From NCBI RefSeq assembly GCF_009847015.1, contig NZ_WVEM01000010.1:1-64000 (forward strand): a stretch of 64,000 nt of DNA, given 5' to 3'. Both the position numbers and the translations under genes were made by a program. The notes under the pieces were generated by a model that saw only the letters and a program-made list of their open reading frames with translations, did not search any database and was not told where the DNA came from. The stretch is from Sunxiuqinia indica (GTDB taxonomy: Bacteria > Bacteroidota > Bacteroidia > Bacteroidales > Prolixibacteraceae). Positions 27,853 to 37,762 of this stretch are shown here, piece by piece (the stretch's first letter is position 1; each line of letters starts with the position of its first letter).

Positions 27853-29325
27853 ATGGAAAATCAGCTACAGATTTACAATACATTATCACGCAAAAAGGAA
27901 GTTTTCATCCCGCTTCGTTCGGGCAAAGTAGGTTTGTATGTTTGCGGACCAACCGTTTATGGCAAAGCCCATTTAGGGCATGCACGTCCGGCCGTTACTT
28001 ACGATTTATTGTTTCGCTACTTGAAACATATTGGCTATAAGGTTCGCTACGTCAGAAATATTACGGATGTAGGACATTTGGCCAACGATGCTGATGAGGG
28101 CGAAGATAAAATTGCAAAAAAAGCTCGGCTGGATGAGTTGGAGCCTATGGAGGTAGTTCAGATTTACACGAACGACTACCATAAAAACATGCAACAGCTA
28201 AACGTATTGCCACCAAGTATTGAGCCACGTGCAACCGGGCATATTATAGAACAAATTCAAACCGTTGAGCAAATTCTCGCTGCCGGCTATGCATACGAAA
28301 GCAACGGGTCGGTTTATTTTGATGTTGAAAAATACGCCAACGACTATCCTTATGGAGAACTTTCGGGTCGCAAAATTGAAGATCTGCAAACCAACACGCG
28401 GGTGTTAGATGGGCAAGATGAAAAGCGCTCGCCACTGGACTTTGCCATTTGGAAAAAAGCTTCGCCGGAGCACATCATGCGCTGGCCCTCCAAGTGGAGT
28501 GATGGTTTTCCGGGATGGCACCTTGAATGTACAGCCATGAGCTGCAAATATTTGGGGGACACTTTTGATATTCACGGTGGTGGAATGGATTTGACGTTTC
28601 CCCACCACGAAGCTGAAATAGCCCAAGCAAAAGCCGCTCATGGAAAAGATGCCGTCCGTTACTGGATGCACAACAACATGATTACACTGAATGGGCAGAA
28701 AATGGGCAAATCGTTGGGCAATGCCATTTCTCTGGAAGAATTTTTTACGGGTGAACATGACTTATTGGAAAAAGCTTATAACCCCATGACCATCCGCTTT
28801 TTTATGCTAATGGCGCATTATCGCAGCACCTTGGATTTTTCGAACGAAGCCTTGCAAGCTGCCGAGAAAGGTATGGAACGCCTGCTAAAAGCGGTTGAAA
28901 CTTTGGATAAGCTGGAAGCAAAAGCTGAATCGACGGTTGACGTAAAAAGCTTGAGCGGAAAATGCTACGAGGCGATGAATGATGATCTAAACAGTCCGAT
29001 TGCCATTGCCCATTTGTTTGATGGGGTGAAAATGATCAACTCCATTGCAGATGACAAAGCCAGCATTTCTGCTGACGATTTGGAACAACTTAAAAGCTTA
29101 TACAGCACCTTTGTTTTTGATCTGTTTGGCTTAAAAAAGGCAGAGCAACAAGGTGGAGCCAACACCGAGGCTTACGAACACGCGATCGATTTACTACTGC
29201 AATTGCGAGTTGATGCCAAAGCCAATAAGGACTGGGCAACAGCAGACAAAATCCGCGATGAACTGGCTAAATTAGGCTTTGAAGTAAAAGACACCAAAGA
29301 CGGATTTAGCTGGGAATTGAAATAA
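27853..29325 (+). CDS. cysS: Cysteine--tRNA ligase
   Basis: It charges tRNA(Cys). The class I HIGH-type motif reads HLGHAR ([15 protein letters not shown] near 35) and KMSKS reads KMGKS (QKMGKSLGN near 280). The zinc-site residues are CGP at the N terminus, the CTAMSC segment near 225 and the HHEAE segment near 250. The helical anticodon domain follows. At 490 residues it is normal. An upstream in-frame ATG at 27811 would add 14 non-conserved residues and overlap the -7 element, so 27853 is preferred. Confidence 0.97.
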   Translation: MENQLQIYNTLSRKKEVFIPLRSGKVGLYVCGPTVYGKAHLGHARPAVTYDLLFRYLKHIGYKVRYVRNITDVGHLANDADEGEDKIAKKARLDELEPMEVVQIYTNDYHKNMQQLNVLPPSIEPRATGHIIEQIQTVEQILAAGYAYESNGSVYFDVEKYANDYPYGELSGRKIEDLQTNTRVLDGQDEKRSPLDFAIWKKASPEHIMRWPSKWSDGFPGWHLECTAMSCKYLGDTFDIHGGGMDLTFPHHEAEIAQAKAAHGKDAVRYWMHNNMITLNGQKMGKSLGNAISLEEFFTGEHDLLEKAYNPMTIRFFMLMAHYRSTLDFSNEALQAAEKGMERLLKAVETLDKLEAKAESTVDVKSLSGKCYEAMNDDLNSPIAIAHLFDGVKMINSIADDKASISADDLEQLKSLYSTFVFDLFGLKKAEQQGGANTEAYEHAIDLLLQLRVDAKANKDWATADKIRDELAKLGFEVKDTKDGFSWELK

Positions 29326-29453
29326 AGAAATAATTGCACTGTAAAGAAAATCTATTGCGTCTGTGTAAGGAATTTTTTTTGCTCCCGCTTTTCCATCAAA
29401 CTAATTCTTGTTCATGATGTTCTATTAGGTATAATACTAAAATTGAATATATC

Positions 29454-29921
29454 ATGAAAAAATTATTGGCAATTACATTATTAATTACCGGATTAACAAT
29501 TAGTCAAAAGAGCTTTGCCCACTGCGAAATTCCTTGTGGAATCTATGGTGATTCTCTTCGTATAGAACAAATTTCAGAGCACATCACAACCCTCGAGAAA
29601 TCGATGAACCAGATTAACGAACTATCGAAAGCCGGCGACAAAAATTACAACCAGCTGGTGCGTTGGGTGGTGAATAAAGAAGAGCATGCTACGAAAATTC
29701 AGGACATTGTAAGTCAATACTTTTTGCACCAAAGAATTAAGCCGGTCGATCCTACTAATGTTGAAGCGTACGCCAAATACACCAATCAGCTGGCTTTATT
29801 GCATCATCTGCTTGTATTTTCAATGAAAGCCAAACAAAGCACCGATCTGGAAGTGATTGAAAAATTACGCACCACGTTGGATAAGTTTGCGCATAGCTAT
29901 TTTCACGGACACTCGCATTAA
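29454..29921 (+). CDS. sodN: Nickel superoxide dismutase with secretion signal
   Basis: It converts superoxide to O2 and H2O2 with a Ni centre bound by the first residues of the mature chain. The nickel hook HCxxPCGxY is perfect (HCEIPCGIY, residues 23-31). It follows a normal signal peptide (MKKLLAITLL... ending KSFA), so signal peptidase cutting after Ala22 would expose the required N-terminal His and send the enzyme to the periplasm. The mature part (about 133 residues) is helical with conserved-looking WVVNKEEHA and HLLVFSMKAKQ. The specialised protease SodX usual beside sodN in Streptomyces and cyanobacteria is absent here. Activity is inferred from the hook. Confidence 0.85.
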   Translation: MKKLLAITLLITGLTISQKSFAHCEIPCGIYGDSLRIEQISEHITTLEKSMNQINELSKAGDKNYNQLVRWVVNKEEHATKIQDIVSQYFLHQRIKPVDPTNVEAYAKYTNQLALLHHLLVFSMKAKQSTDLEVIEKLRTTLDKFAHSYFHGHSH

Positions 29922-29947
29922 TTTTTAGCGTAATCATTATACATTCA

Positions 29948-29976
29948 GCCTCTCAGCTTTTGGGAGGCTTTTTTTT
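29948..29976 (+). terminator. Terminator after the Ni-SOD gene
   Basis: GCCTCTCA (29948-29955) pairs with TGGGAGGC (29961-29968), one G-T pair, followed by eight T. Confidence 0.85.
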
Positions 29977-30062
29977 ATTTATACGGCTCAGGAACATGAC
30001 ATTCATTCTATATTTTCCTTTCAAATTGCCCTAACTTGCTAAGCAAACTCAAGGGATTATTT

Positions 30063-31091
30063 ATGAAAGCAATTGTAAAGAGTAAACCTGAACGTGGTCT
30101 TTGGATGGAAGAAGTTCCGATACCTAAGGTTGGTCACAACGACGTTTTAATCAAAATAAAGAAGGCTGCAGTTTGTGGCACCGACCTTCACATCTACAAA
30201 TGGGATAAATGGGCACAAAACACAATTAAAACGCCTGTCGTTATTGGCCACGAATACATGGGCGAAGTGGTTGAAACCGGATCGGAAGTGGATCGGGTTC
30301 ACGTGGGTGAACGAGTAACGGTTGAAGGTCATATTTCCTGCGGATTTTGCCGTAATTGTCGTCGGGGTCGCCAGCATATTTGCGATCATACCCTTGGCAT
30401 CGGCGTTCAACGCGATGGCGGTTTTGCTGAATACATTGCCGTTCCAGATAAAAACGTGTTGAAAGTAGACCCTTCCATTCCGGATGAAATTATGGCTATT
30501 ATGGACCCGCTGGGTAATGCGACACATACGGCACTCTCCTTCCCCCTCTTGGGCGAAGATGTGCTGATCACCGGCATTGGAGGCCCCATTGGAGCGATGG
30601 CTACGGCCGTAAGCAAATTTGCCGGAGCTCGGAATGTTGTTGGCACCGATTTAAGCAGTTATCGACGTGATTTAGCCCGGAAAATGGGCGCTACAAAAGT
30701 TATTGATCCAACCAAAGAAAGCATCCACAACGCCATGGGAAGCTTAGGCATGGTAGCCGGTTTCGACATTGGGTTAGAATGCAGTGGTTCTCCCGTCGCT
30801 TTTAAAGACATGGTAGAAAACATGTACAACGGTGGTAAAATTTCCTTACTCGGACTACTTCCTGAAAACACGCAAATAAACTGGAGTAAACTTATTTTTA
30901 AAGGTCTGACACTGAAAGGTATTTACGGACGCGAAATGTACGAAACCTGGTACCACATGGAAATGATGTTGACTTCCGGTTTAAATATCATGCCTGTTAT
31001 CACCCATCGCATAAAAGCTGAAAAATTTCAGGAAGCTTTTGACATTATGGAAGAAGGAAACTGTGGAAAAATCATTCTGGATTGGGAGTAA
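30063..31091 (+). CDS. tdh: L-threonine 3-dehydrogenase
   Basis: A zinc-dependent MDR enzyme oxidising threonine to 2-amino-3-ketobutyrate. Very close to E. coli Tdh along its length: catalytic zinc CGTD and GHEYMGE, structural zinc site CGFCRNCRRGRQHIC, and the substrate/NAD regions (PLGNATHTALSF, GIYGREMYETWYHM). The ATG at 30063 gives the family start MKAIVKSKPERG and 342 residues. The dinucleotide loop reads GIGGPIG, one glycine longer than the usual GxGPIG. The usual partner kbl (glycine C-acetyltransferase) is not adjacent. Confidence 0.93.
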   Translation: MKAIVKSKPERGLWMEEVPIPKVGHNDVLIKIKKAAVCGTDLHIYKWDKWAQNTIKTPVVIGHEYMGEVVETGSEVDRVHVGERVTVEGHISCGFCRNCRRGRQHICDHTLGIGVQRDGGFAEYIAVPDKNVLKVDPSIPDEIMAIMDPLGNATHTALSFPLLGEDVLITGIGGPIGAMATAVSKFAGARNVVGTDLSSYRRDLARKMGATKVIDPTKESIHNAMGSLGMVAGFDIGLECSGSPVAFKDMVENMYNGGKISLLGLLPENTQINWSKLIFKGLTLKGIYGREMYETWYHMEMMLTSGLNIMPVITHRIKAEKFQEAFDIMEEGNCGKIILDWE

Positions 31092-31154
31092 GTTTTTTTT
31101 TAACAAATTGATAAAATAGAAGCAAGTCAGCGTCATATTGCCTGACTTACATTC

Positions 31155-31170
31155 GTTTCCACGTGAAACA
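31155..31170. promoter_or_regulatory. parS-like palindrome 1
   Basis: GTTTCCACGTGAAACA matches the ParB site TGTTCCACGTGAAACA at 14 of 16 positions, with the right half exact. It is intergenic, between tdh and xth. Confidence 0.6.
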
Positions 31171-31179
31171 TTTCTTGAT

Positions 31180-31947
31180 TTAAACATCCAGTTCCACCCA
31201 AACCGGGCAGTGGTCCGAATGAACAACATCGGCCAGTATTCCCGCATTTGAAATGCGATTTTTCAAGGGTTTTGTCAACATATGATAGTCAATTCTCCAT
31301 CCCTTATTTCGTGCTCTCGAACCAGCACGGTAACTCCACCACGAATAATGATCCGGCTCCTGAACAACCTCCCGAAAACTATCGAAATAACCATCATCAA
31401 CAAACTGTTGAAACCATTCTCTTTCCTCGGGCAAAAACCCTGAAGTATTTTGTTGCTTTTCCGGATTATGAATGTCAATCCACAAACGACAAATATTGTA
31501 ATCGCCTGAAACAACCAAATTCGGACGTGTTTTCCGCAATTCGTTCAGGTAAGCATGAAAGTCGGCTAAAAAATCCATCTTATAAGCCTGTCTGGGGCCT
31601 CCGGTGGTCCCGGAAGGGAAATAGACGCTTATCACACTTAAATCGCCAAAATCAGCTCTAATTACCCTTCCTTCAACATCGTATTTATCGTTTCCCATCC
31701 CGTACTCCACATGATCGGGTTTTTCCTTACAAAGAATAGCAACTCCACTGTATCCCTTCTTTACAGCTGAATGAGCGTAAATCTGATAACCCATTTCTTC
31801 GAATGCCTCCTCACTCATTTGACCAGGCTGCGCTTTCGTTTCCTGCAAACAAATAATAGCCGGATTCTCACTTTTTAACCACGTTATAAAATTCTTTTTA
31901 ATGGCAGCACGAATACCATTCACATTGTAGCTTAAAATACGTTTCAC
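31180..31947 (-). CDS. xth: Exodeoxyribonuclease III
   Basis: An AP endonuclease/3'-5' exonuclease of base-excision repair. The endonuclease/exonuclease/phosphatase fold has the ordered motifs SYNVNGIRAA, CLQETKAQ (catalytic Glu), SGDYNIC and SDHCPV with the catalytic His. The 255-residue length is normal. The start codon is GTG (31947), with no better ATG before SYNVNG. It is transcribed alone and divergent from rsgA. Confidence 0.95.
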   Translation of the reverse strand: MKRILSYNVNGIRAAIKKNFITWLKSENPAIICLQETKAQPGQMSEEAFEEMGYQIYAHSAVKKGYSGVAILCKEKPDHVEYGMGNDKYDVEGRVIRADFGDLSVISVYFPSGTTGGPRQAYKMDFLADFHAYLNELRKTRPNLVVSGDYNICRLWIDIHNPEKQQNTSGFLPEEREWFQQFVDDGYFDSFREVVQEPDHYSWWSYRAGSRARNKGWRIDYHMLTKPLKNRISNAGILADVVHSDHCPVWVELDV

Positions 31948-32017
31948 TATTTTTCTTAATTTTGAATTATCTTACAGATCGAAAGATAAACATTCTTCAC
32001 TATAAAAATCGCAGAAA

Positions 32018-32965
32018 TTGAATAAAGGAATTATCATAAAATCCACAGGCAGCTGGTACACCGTACAATCAGAAAACGGTGAGAAAGTTGAATGCAAAAT
32101 CAAAGGGAATTTCCGGTTGAAAGGAATTAAAAGTACTAACCCGATTGCTGTGGGCGACCATGTTGAATATAAAATGGTGGAAGAAGAAACCGAAGGCAAC
32201 AAAAACATAATCAATGGTCTGATTACTAAAATAGTAGAACGTAAAAACTACATTATTCGTAAATCACCCAACCTGTCAAAACAGTCTCATATCATTGCGG
32301 CTAATATTGATCAGGCTTTTTTGGTGGTTACCATTAACTATCCGGTTACAACCACTACGTTTATCGATCGATTTTTAGCCTCGGCCGAAGCTTACCGTAT
32401 TCCCTGCACTTTGATTTTTAACAAAATTGACCGTTACCACCTTGATCAGACCAAACATTTGGATGAATTGATCGAGTTGTACCAAAATATTGGTTACCGT
32501 TGTTTAAAAACGTCAACCAAAAAGAATATTGGTATGGATACGCTAAAAAGTTGGATGGAAAATAAAACCAACGTTTTTGCCGGTCATTCCGGTGTTGGTA
32601 AATCAACCTTGATTAATACCGTTGAACCCAAACTAAATTTAAAAACCCGCGAAATCTCAGACTATCATCAAACAGGAAAACACACAACTACTTTTTCTGA
32701 AATGTTTGAATTGAGTTTTGGAGGTTACATTATCGACACACCAGGAATAAAAGGTTTTGGTTTGCTCGAAATGGAAAAAGAAGAAATTTCTCATTATTTC
32801 CCTGAAATTTTCAAACTGCTCGAAAAATGCCAGTACTACAATTGTACCCATACTCACGAACCAGGGTGCGAAGTCAAAAAATATGTTCAGGAAGGTGAAA
32901 TTGCCGAAAGTCGGTACTATTCTTACCTCGGACTATTAAATGAAGACGAAAAGTACAGAAATTGA
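32018..32965 (+). CDS. rsgA: Ribosome small-subunit biogenesis GTPase RsgA
   Basis: A circularly permuted GTPase that helps 30S maturation. Motifs are in permuted order: N-terminal OB domain (ending near 75), NKID (G4) near 135, GHSGVGKST (G1) near 190, DTPG (G3) near 240, then the zinc finger [14 protein letters not shown] near 271-284. The start is TTG at 32018 and gives the conserved [16 protein letters not shown]. No ATG is suitably placed. The 315-residue length is normal. Confidence 0.96.
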   Translation: MNKGIIIKSTGSWYTVQSENGEKVECKIKGNFRLKGIKSTNPIAVGDHVEYKMVEEETEGNKNIINGLITKIVERKNYIIRKSPNLSKQSHIIAANIDQAFLVVTINYPVTTTTFIDRFLASAEAYRIPCTLIFNKIDRYHLDQTKHLDELIELYQNIGYRCLKTSTKKNIGMDTLKSWMENKTNVFAGHSGVGKSTLINTVEPKLNLKTREISDYHQTGKHTTTFSEMFELSFGGYIIDTPGIKGFGLLEMEKEEISHYFPEIFKLLEKCQYYNCTHTHEPGCEVKKYVQEGEIAESRYYSYLGLLNEDEKYRN

Positions 32966-33029
32966 TCTAGATTGATTTCAAAACGGATATCGATTTTTTG
33001 GGGATATTTAATGAATACAAAATTATATA

Positions 33030-34850
33030 TCAGCGCTTTAGCTTAAAATAATCGAATATTTTAACGGCCTTAGAATCGCCTATTTCCTTGGCAACAGTAT
33101 CGTAGGGCTGATTTTTTAAATTCTCAAGGCTTTTAAATTGCTTCAAAAGTGACTGAACAGTCTTCTCTCCGATTCCTGGTATTTCTTCCAGTTCCGATTT
33201 AATGAAATTCTTCGAACGCAGTTGACGATGAAAAGTAATTCCAAAACGGTGAGCTTCATCCCGGGCAAATTGAATCACTTTTAAACTTTCCGAACTTTTA
33301 TCTAAATACAGCGGAACGGAATCGCCCGGGAAAAATATTTCCTCCAATTTCTTCGCAATTCCAATAATTGAAATCTTTCCTCTCAAATTTAATTGTTCAA
33401 GTGCATTCAGCGCCATTCCCAATTGACCTTTTCCACCGTCAATAATGATTAGTTGCGGTAGCGATTTTTCCTCGTCAATCAATCGCTTGTAGCGCCGGTA
33501 AACAATTTCCTGCATTGATGCGAAATCGTCTGGCCCTTCCACCGTCTTTATATGAAAATGGCGATACTCCCTTTTTGCAGGCTTGCCATTTTTAAAAACC
33601 ACGCAAGCAGCAACCGGATTCGATCCTTGCAAATTGGAATTATCGAAACACTCAATATGAACCGGCAATTCTTTCAATTGCAAATCCTTTTTTATGGTTT
33701 CCAGAATACGCTTGGTGTTATCTTTCGGCTTGGCTAAAATTTGCTGCTTCTCTTTTTCCAGTCTAAAATACTTCGCATTTCGAAGTGATAAATCCAGCAA
33801 TTTCTTCTTATCGCCTCTTACCGGAACTCTAAAATTGACATTCTCCATTTCAAACTCAGGATGAAAGGGAACCAACAATTCCCTGGCATTCGAGAATATC
33901 TTTTGCCTGATATCAACAATCGCATATTCCAGCAGCTCTTCCTTCGATTCATCCAGTGCTTTTCTAATTTCCGTGGTATACGTTTGCACAATGGCTCCGT
34001 TTATTACTTTCAAGTAATTTACAAAAGCTGCCTTTTCCACAACATCTATCGTAAATACATCCACATCGGTAATTGTTGAACTGACAACGGTTGATCGATT
34101 TTGAAATTTTTCCAGAATCTGGAGCTTCTCTTTAACCTCATTGGCCTCTTCAAACTTAAAATTTTCAGCATATCGCTGCATCAACTCTCGCAAATAGTTA
34201 ATCACAATCGCAATATTTCCTTTCAAAATATCACGAATTTCGTCGATATATTTTTTGTAATCTTCTTCCGCTTGATATCCTTCACAAGGTCCCAAACAGT
34301 TTCCAATGTGATACTCCAAACATACTTTTAGCTTTCCACTGGCAATATTATCTTTCGATAAATTGTACTTACACGTTCGTAATTTATACAGTTTTCGGAA
34401 TAATTCAAGTAATGTTCGAACGGTCATTACCGATGTATAAGGACCAAAATATTGAGAGCCGTCACGAATAACATTCCTGGTTTGAAATACCCTTGGAAAA
34501 GGTTCATTTTTGATTACAATCCATGGGTAGGTTTTGTCATCTTTTAGCCGAATATTATACCGGGGTTGGTATTTTTTTATCAGGTTATTTTCTAATAAAA
34601 GAGCATCCTGTTCGGTCTCAACAACCAAATGTTTAATGTCAGCAATGGCGCGAACAAGCAATGCTGTTTTTCTATTTTCATGATTTTTTGAAAAATAAGA
34701 CGAGACTCTTTTCTTGAGATTTTTCGCTTTACCTACATAAATAATCTTCCCCGTATTGTCGAAATATTGGTAAATTCCCGGCTTATCCGGAAGCACAGAA
34801 ACTTGCTTTTTCAGCTCTTCAATATTTCTATTTACGGATGAATATTTCAC
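33030..34850 (-). CDS. uvrC: Excinuclease ABC subunit C
   Basis: The dual-incision endonuclease of nucleotide excision repair. It has an N-terminal GIY-YIG domain (PGIYQYF...IYVGKAKNLKKR, residues 23-50), a Cys region (CLEYHIGNCLGPC near 178-190), a UVR domain (near 225), the RNase H-like core (ECFDNSNLQG; DGGKGQLG) and a C-terminal helix-hairpin-helix (EIPGIGEKTVQSLLKQF). At 606 residues it is full length. The start is GTG. It lies 14 bases after apt in a leftward gene run. Confidence 0.97.
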   Translation of the reverse strand: MKYSSVNRNIEELKKQVSVLPDKPGIYQYFDNTGKIIYVGKAKNLKKRVSSYFSKNHENRKTALLVRAIADIKHLVVETEQDALLLENNLIKKYQPRYNIRLKDDKTYPWIVIKNEPFPRVFQTRNVIRDGSQYFGPYTSVMTVRTLLELFRKLYKLRTCKYNLSKDNIASGKLKVCLEYHIGNCLGPCEGYQAEEDYKKYIDEIRDILKGNIAIVINYLRELMQRYAENFKFEEANEVKEKLQILEKFQNRSTVVSSTITDVDVFTIDVVEKAAFVNYLKVINGAIVQTYTTEIRKALDESKEELLEYAIVDIRQKIFSNARELLVPFHPEFEMENVNFRVPVRGDKKKLLDLSLRNAKYFRLEKEKQQILAKPKDNTKRILETIKKDLQLKELPVHIECFDNSNLQGSNPVAACVVFKNGKPAKREYRHFHIKTVEGPDDFASMQEIVYRRYKRLIDEEKSLPQLIIIDGGKGQLGMALNALEQLNLRGKISIIGIAKKLEEIFFPGDSVPLYLDKSSESLKVIQFARDEAHRFGITFHRQLRSKNFIKSELEEIPGIGEKTVQSLLKQFKSLENLKNQPYDTVAKEIGDSKAVKIFDYFKLKR

Positions 34851-34864
34851 TTCACAAAGAAATT

Positions 34865-35383
34865 TTAATACTCAACCAAGGTATGAGTTTCGTAATTTGA
34901 TAGTGCCTTTTTCTTTCCATTGGCTATAAATTTCAAATCACAAATGAAGGAAAAATACACCTTTTTCACATTCATTTTTTGCACCAGGTTTAAAGCAGCC
35001 AAAGCTGTTCCTCCTGTAGCCAAAAGATCATCATGAATTAAAACAACATCATCTTCATTCAGGGCATCAGCATGCATCTCAATCACATCAGATCCATATT
35101 CAAGCTCATAGGATTCCTGTATTGTTTCGGCTGGCAATTTTCCCTTTTTACGCACCGGAACAAAGCCGGCATTCAGCAAATAAGCTACTGCCCCACCTAC
35201 GATAAATCCGCGAGATTCCAATGAAACAATCTTGGTAATTCCTTTATTTTTGAAGTTCTCATGCACTTGATCAACGACATAATTAAAAGCTTCTGGCTCT
35301 TTCAACATGGTCGTAATATCCTTAAAATTAATCCCCTTTTCCGGATAATCAGGAATATTCCTGATGGTTTCTTTTAAATTCAT
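34865..35383 (-). CDS. apt: Adenine phosphoribosyltransferase
   Basis: It salvages adenine to AMP with PRPP. Family motifs are ESRGFIVGGAVAY, the PRPP loop VLIHDDLLATGGTA (near 115-128), and the N-terminal NIPDYPEKGINFKDIT. The 172-residue length is normal. It lies between mnmG (34 bases upstream) and uvrC (14 bases downstream), with the parS-like palindrome in the gap to mnmG. Confidence 0.97.
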   Translation of the reverse strand: MNLKETIRNIPDYPEKGINFKDITTMLKEPEAFNYVVDQVHENFKNKGITKIVSLESRGFIVGGAVAYLLNAGFVPVRKKGKLPAETIQESYELEYGSDVIEMHADALNEDDVVLIHDDLLATGGTALAALNLVQKMNVKKVYFSFICDLKFIANGKKKALSNYETHTLVEY

Positions 35384-35401
35384 AAGTTGATTTTATCTTT
35401 T

Positions 35402-35417
35402 TGTTCCACGTGGAACA
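35402..35417. promoter_or_regulatory. parS-like palindrome 2
   Basis: TGTTCCACGTGGAACA is a perfect 16-bp palindrome and differs from the ParB site TGTTCCACGTGAAACA at one position. It abuts the mnmG stop codon, between mnmG and apt. Confidence 0.7.
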
Positions 35418-37298
35418 TTAGCGTCCTAGCATCACCAAAAGCACGTTGATATCCGACGGATTTACCCCGGATATCCGACTGGCCTGTCCAATAGTTTGCG
35501 GCTTGATTCGAGTCAGTTTTTGCCGTGCCTCTGTTGATATTGTGTGTATACTTTCGTAGTCAAATTTATCCTCAATGTTGATATTTTCGAGCCGTTTGAA
35601 CTTCTCAGCCATTAATTTTTCACGTTCAATATAACCTGAATATTTAATCAAAATCTCAGCTGATTCCACGATTTCCTCGTATCGATTTTCGGGAATTACT
35701 TGAAGCATTTTTTTGAAAGGTGTGACCGGTTCGATCACGTCAAAAATAGAAATCTGAGGCCGCGAAATTATATCTTTTAGTTTCACTCCCTGTTTCAAAG
35801 GTGAGGTGTTTTTCGCCTCCAAAACCTCATTTATGAATTGTGGTTTAATCGAAAAATTAGAAACAAATTCTATAATCTCATCGCGCAATTTGATTTTTTC
35901 AGTCAGCAAGTCCAAGCGCTCTTTTGAAGCCAGTCCGAGTTGAAATGCTTTTGGTGTTAACCGCACGTCGGCATCATCTTGTCGCAATAAGATCCGATAT
36001 TCAGCTCTAGAAGTAAACATACGATAAGGCTCATCCACTCCCTTTGTCACCAAATCATCGATTAAAACACCAATGTAAGCCTCGTTTCTACCTAATGTAA
36101 ACTCGGGCTTATTATGCGCCTTTAAATGAGCATTAATCCCAGACATAATTCCTTGCGCCGCTGCCTCTTCATATCCTGTCGTTCCATTAATCTGACCACC
36201 AAAATACAAATTCTTGATATACTTTGTTTCCAAGGTATGGTACAACTGTGTTGGATCAAAGTAGTCATATTCGATAGCGTATCCCGGGCGATAAATTTTC
36301 GCATTCTCAAAGCCTTCAATCAACCGTAACGCTTTATACTGTACTTGCCATGGCAACGACGACGAAAACCCATTTAAATAGAACTCATGTGTCGTTTCAC
36401 CTTCCGGCTCGAGAAACAATTGATGTTGTTGCTTTGCTGCAAAAGTTACCAATTTTGATTCAATACTCGGACAATAACGAGGACCTGTACTTTGAATCGT
36501 ACCGTCATACATCGGAGAATCTTCAAATCCTTCTTCCAATGCCTTATGCACATCCGGAGAGGTATAAGTAATCCAGCAACTACGCTTCTTCAATTTAGAT
36601 CTTACTTCTGGAAAATAGGAAAATTTATAATGTCCTTCATCTCCTTCCTGCTCGGTAAGCTTTGAAAAATCAATAGAGCGTCCATCAATTCGAACTGGTG
36701 TTCCGGTTTTCAATCGTCCGGTTTTAAAGCCGGCTTCCCGCAGCTGATCACTAATAAAATAAGCTGCTGACTCTCCTATCCGACCACCTTCCATCTTCGC
36801 TTGGCCAATATGCATCAAACCATTTAAGAAGGTTCCGTTAGTCAAAATCACTGTCTTGGATTGAAACTCAACACCAATTTTAGTCTGGACACCTTTTACG
36901 ACGCCATCCTCAATTACAAGATGAATGACAGCATCCTGCCACAAATCTAAATTATCAGTATTCTCCAATATATTTCTCCAGTATTCGGAAAAGCGAAACC
37001 GATCGCTTTGTACGCGAGGACTCCACATCGCGGGCCCCTTTGAGCGATTCAACATTCGAAACTGAATGGATGACATATCAGCTACAATTCCGGTTTGTCC
37101 TCCCAACGCATCAATTTCGCGAACGATTTGGCCTTTGGCAATTCCACCAATTGCAGGATTACAGGACATTTGAGCATATTTACCCATGTCCATTGTTATG
37201 AGCAATGTTTTCGATCCCAGATTCGCTGCTGCCGTTGCGGCTTCGCAACCGGCATGCCCACCTCCCACTACTATTACGTCATAAAATGGTAACATCAT
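35418..37298 (-). CDS. mnmG: tRNA uridine 5-carboxymethylaminomethyl synthesis protein MnmG
   Basis: With MnmE it modifies U34 of several tRNAs, a step upstream of the selenouridine made by SelU. The N-terminal FAD-binding motif is GGGHAGCEAA. Family signatures include SCNPAIGGIAKG, LKTGTP, GQINGTTGYEEAAAQG and SRAEYRILLRQDDAD, with the C-terminal helical MnmE-binding domain. The 626-residue length is normal. Start is 37298 or the adjacent ATG at 37295. In many bacteria mnmG (gidA) lies near the replication origin. Confidence 0.98.
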   Translation of the reverse strand: MMLPFYDVIVVGGGHAGCEAATAAANLGSKTLLITMDMGKYAQMSCNPAIGGIAKGQIVREIDALGGQTGIVADMSSIQFRMLNRSKGPAMWSPRVQSDRFRFSEYWRNILENTDNLDLWQDAVIHLVIEDGVVKGVQTKIGVEFQSKTVILTNGTFLNGLMHIGQAKMEGGRIGESAAYFISDQLREAGFKTGRLKTGTPVRIDGRSIDFSKLTEQEGDEGHYKFSYFPEVRSKLKKRSCWITYTSPDVHKALEEGFEDSPMYDGTIQSTGPRYCPSIESKLVTFAAKQQHQLFLEPEGETTHEFYLNGFSSSLPWQVQYKALRLIEGFENAKIYRPGYAIEYDYFDPTQLYHTLETKYIKNLYFGGQINGTTGYEEAAAQGIMSGINAHLKAHNKPEFTLGRNEAYIGVLIDDLVTKGVDEPYRMFTSRAEYRILLRQDDADVRLTPKAFQLGLASKERLDLLTEKIKLRDEIIEFVSNFSIKPQFINEVLEAKNTSPLKQGVKLKDIISRPQISIFDVIEPVTPFKKMLQVIPENRYEEIVESAEILIKYSGYIEREKLMAEKFKRLENINIEDKFDYESIHTISTEARQKLTRIKPQTIGQASRISGVNPSDINVLLVMLGR

Positions 37299-37315
37299 AA
37301 AAAAAATTTAGACGG

Positions 37316-37323
37316 CAAAATTA
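37316..37323 (-). promoter_or_regulatory. -7 element for mnmG
   Basis: TAATTTTG on the minus strand matches TAnnTTTG, 18 bases before the mnmG start. Confidence 0.5.
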
Positions 37324-37348
37324 ATAGAAAAGCTTGAATATGAAAAGA

Positions 37349-37762
37349 CTAAAACTTCTGAAGATAATAATCCTCTTTACCGGTCATTACCTCTTTTTGC
37401 TTCAAATCTTTGTCTTTGTATCCAAGTAAGTGTAAAACACCGTGAATGATGATTCTGTTTAGCTCATTTTCAAAGCTGACCTTAAAAACATCGGCGTTCT
37501 CTTTAACGCGATCTATACTGATAAAAATATCGCCGGATATCAAACTGCCTTCTACGTAATCGAAGGTTATGATATCGGTATAATAATCGTGATCCAGATA
37601 CTGACGATTAATATCCAATAAATAGTCATCACTACAAAACACAAAGCTGATTTCTCCGCTTTGTTTTCCTTCATTTAAAATGGTATTTTTAATCCAATCC
37701 TCAGATTTTGGTAGGTCTAGTTGAAACTCTTCAACATCCTCAAAGTAAAAGTTGATGCTCAC
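37349..37762 (-). CDS. ybeY: rRNA maturation endoribonuclease YbeY
   Basis: A single-strand RNase needed for 16S rRNA 3' processing. The metal motif is HGVLHLLGYKDKD near 109-121. The first two zinc His are present; the third His seen in proteobacterial HGxLHLxGyDH is Lys/Asp here, which I recall as common in the phylum. DIITFDYVEGSLISGDIFIS is typical (residues about 63-82). 137 residues, GTG start. The first 23 bases overlap the end of the RsbW-like gene. Confidence 0.92.
   Translation of the reverse strand: MSINFYFEDVEEFQLDLPKSEDWIKNTILNEGKQSGEISFVFCSDDYLLDINRQYLDHDYYTDIITFDYVEGSLISGDIFISIDRVKENADVFKVSFENELNRIIIHGVLHLLGYKDKDLKQKEVMTGKEDYYLQKF

Noticed and set aside
30295-30312. CACGTG sequence within tdh
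   Set aside because: Half-sites do not match parS and it is in conserved coding sequence.
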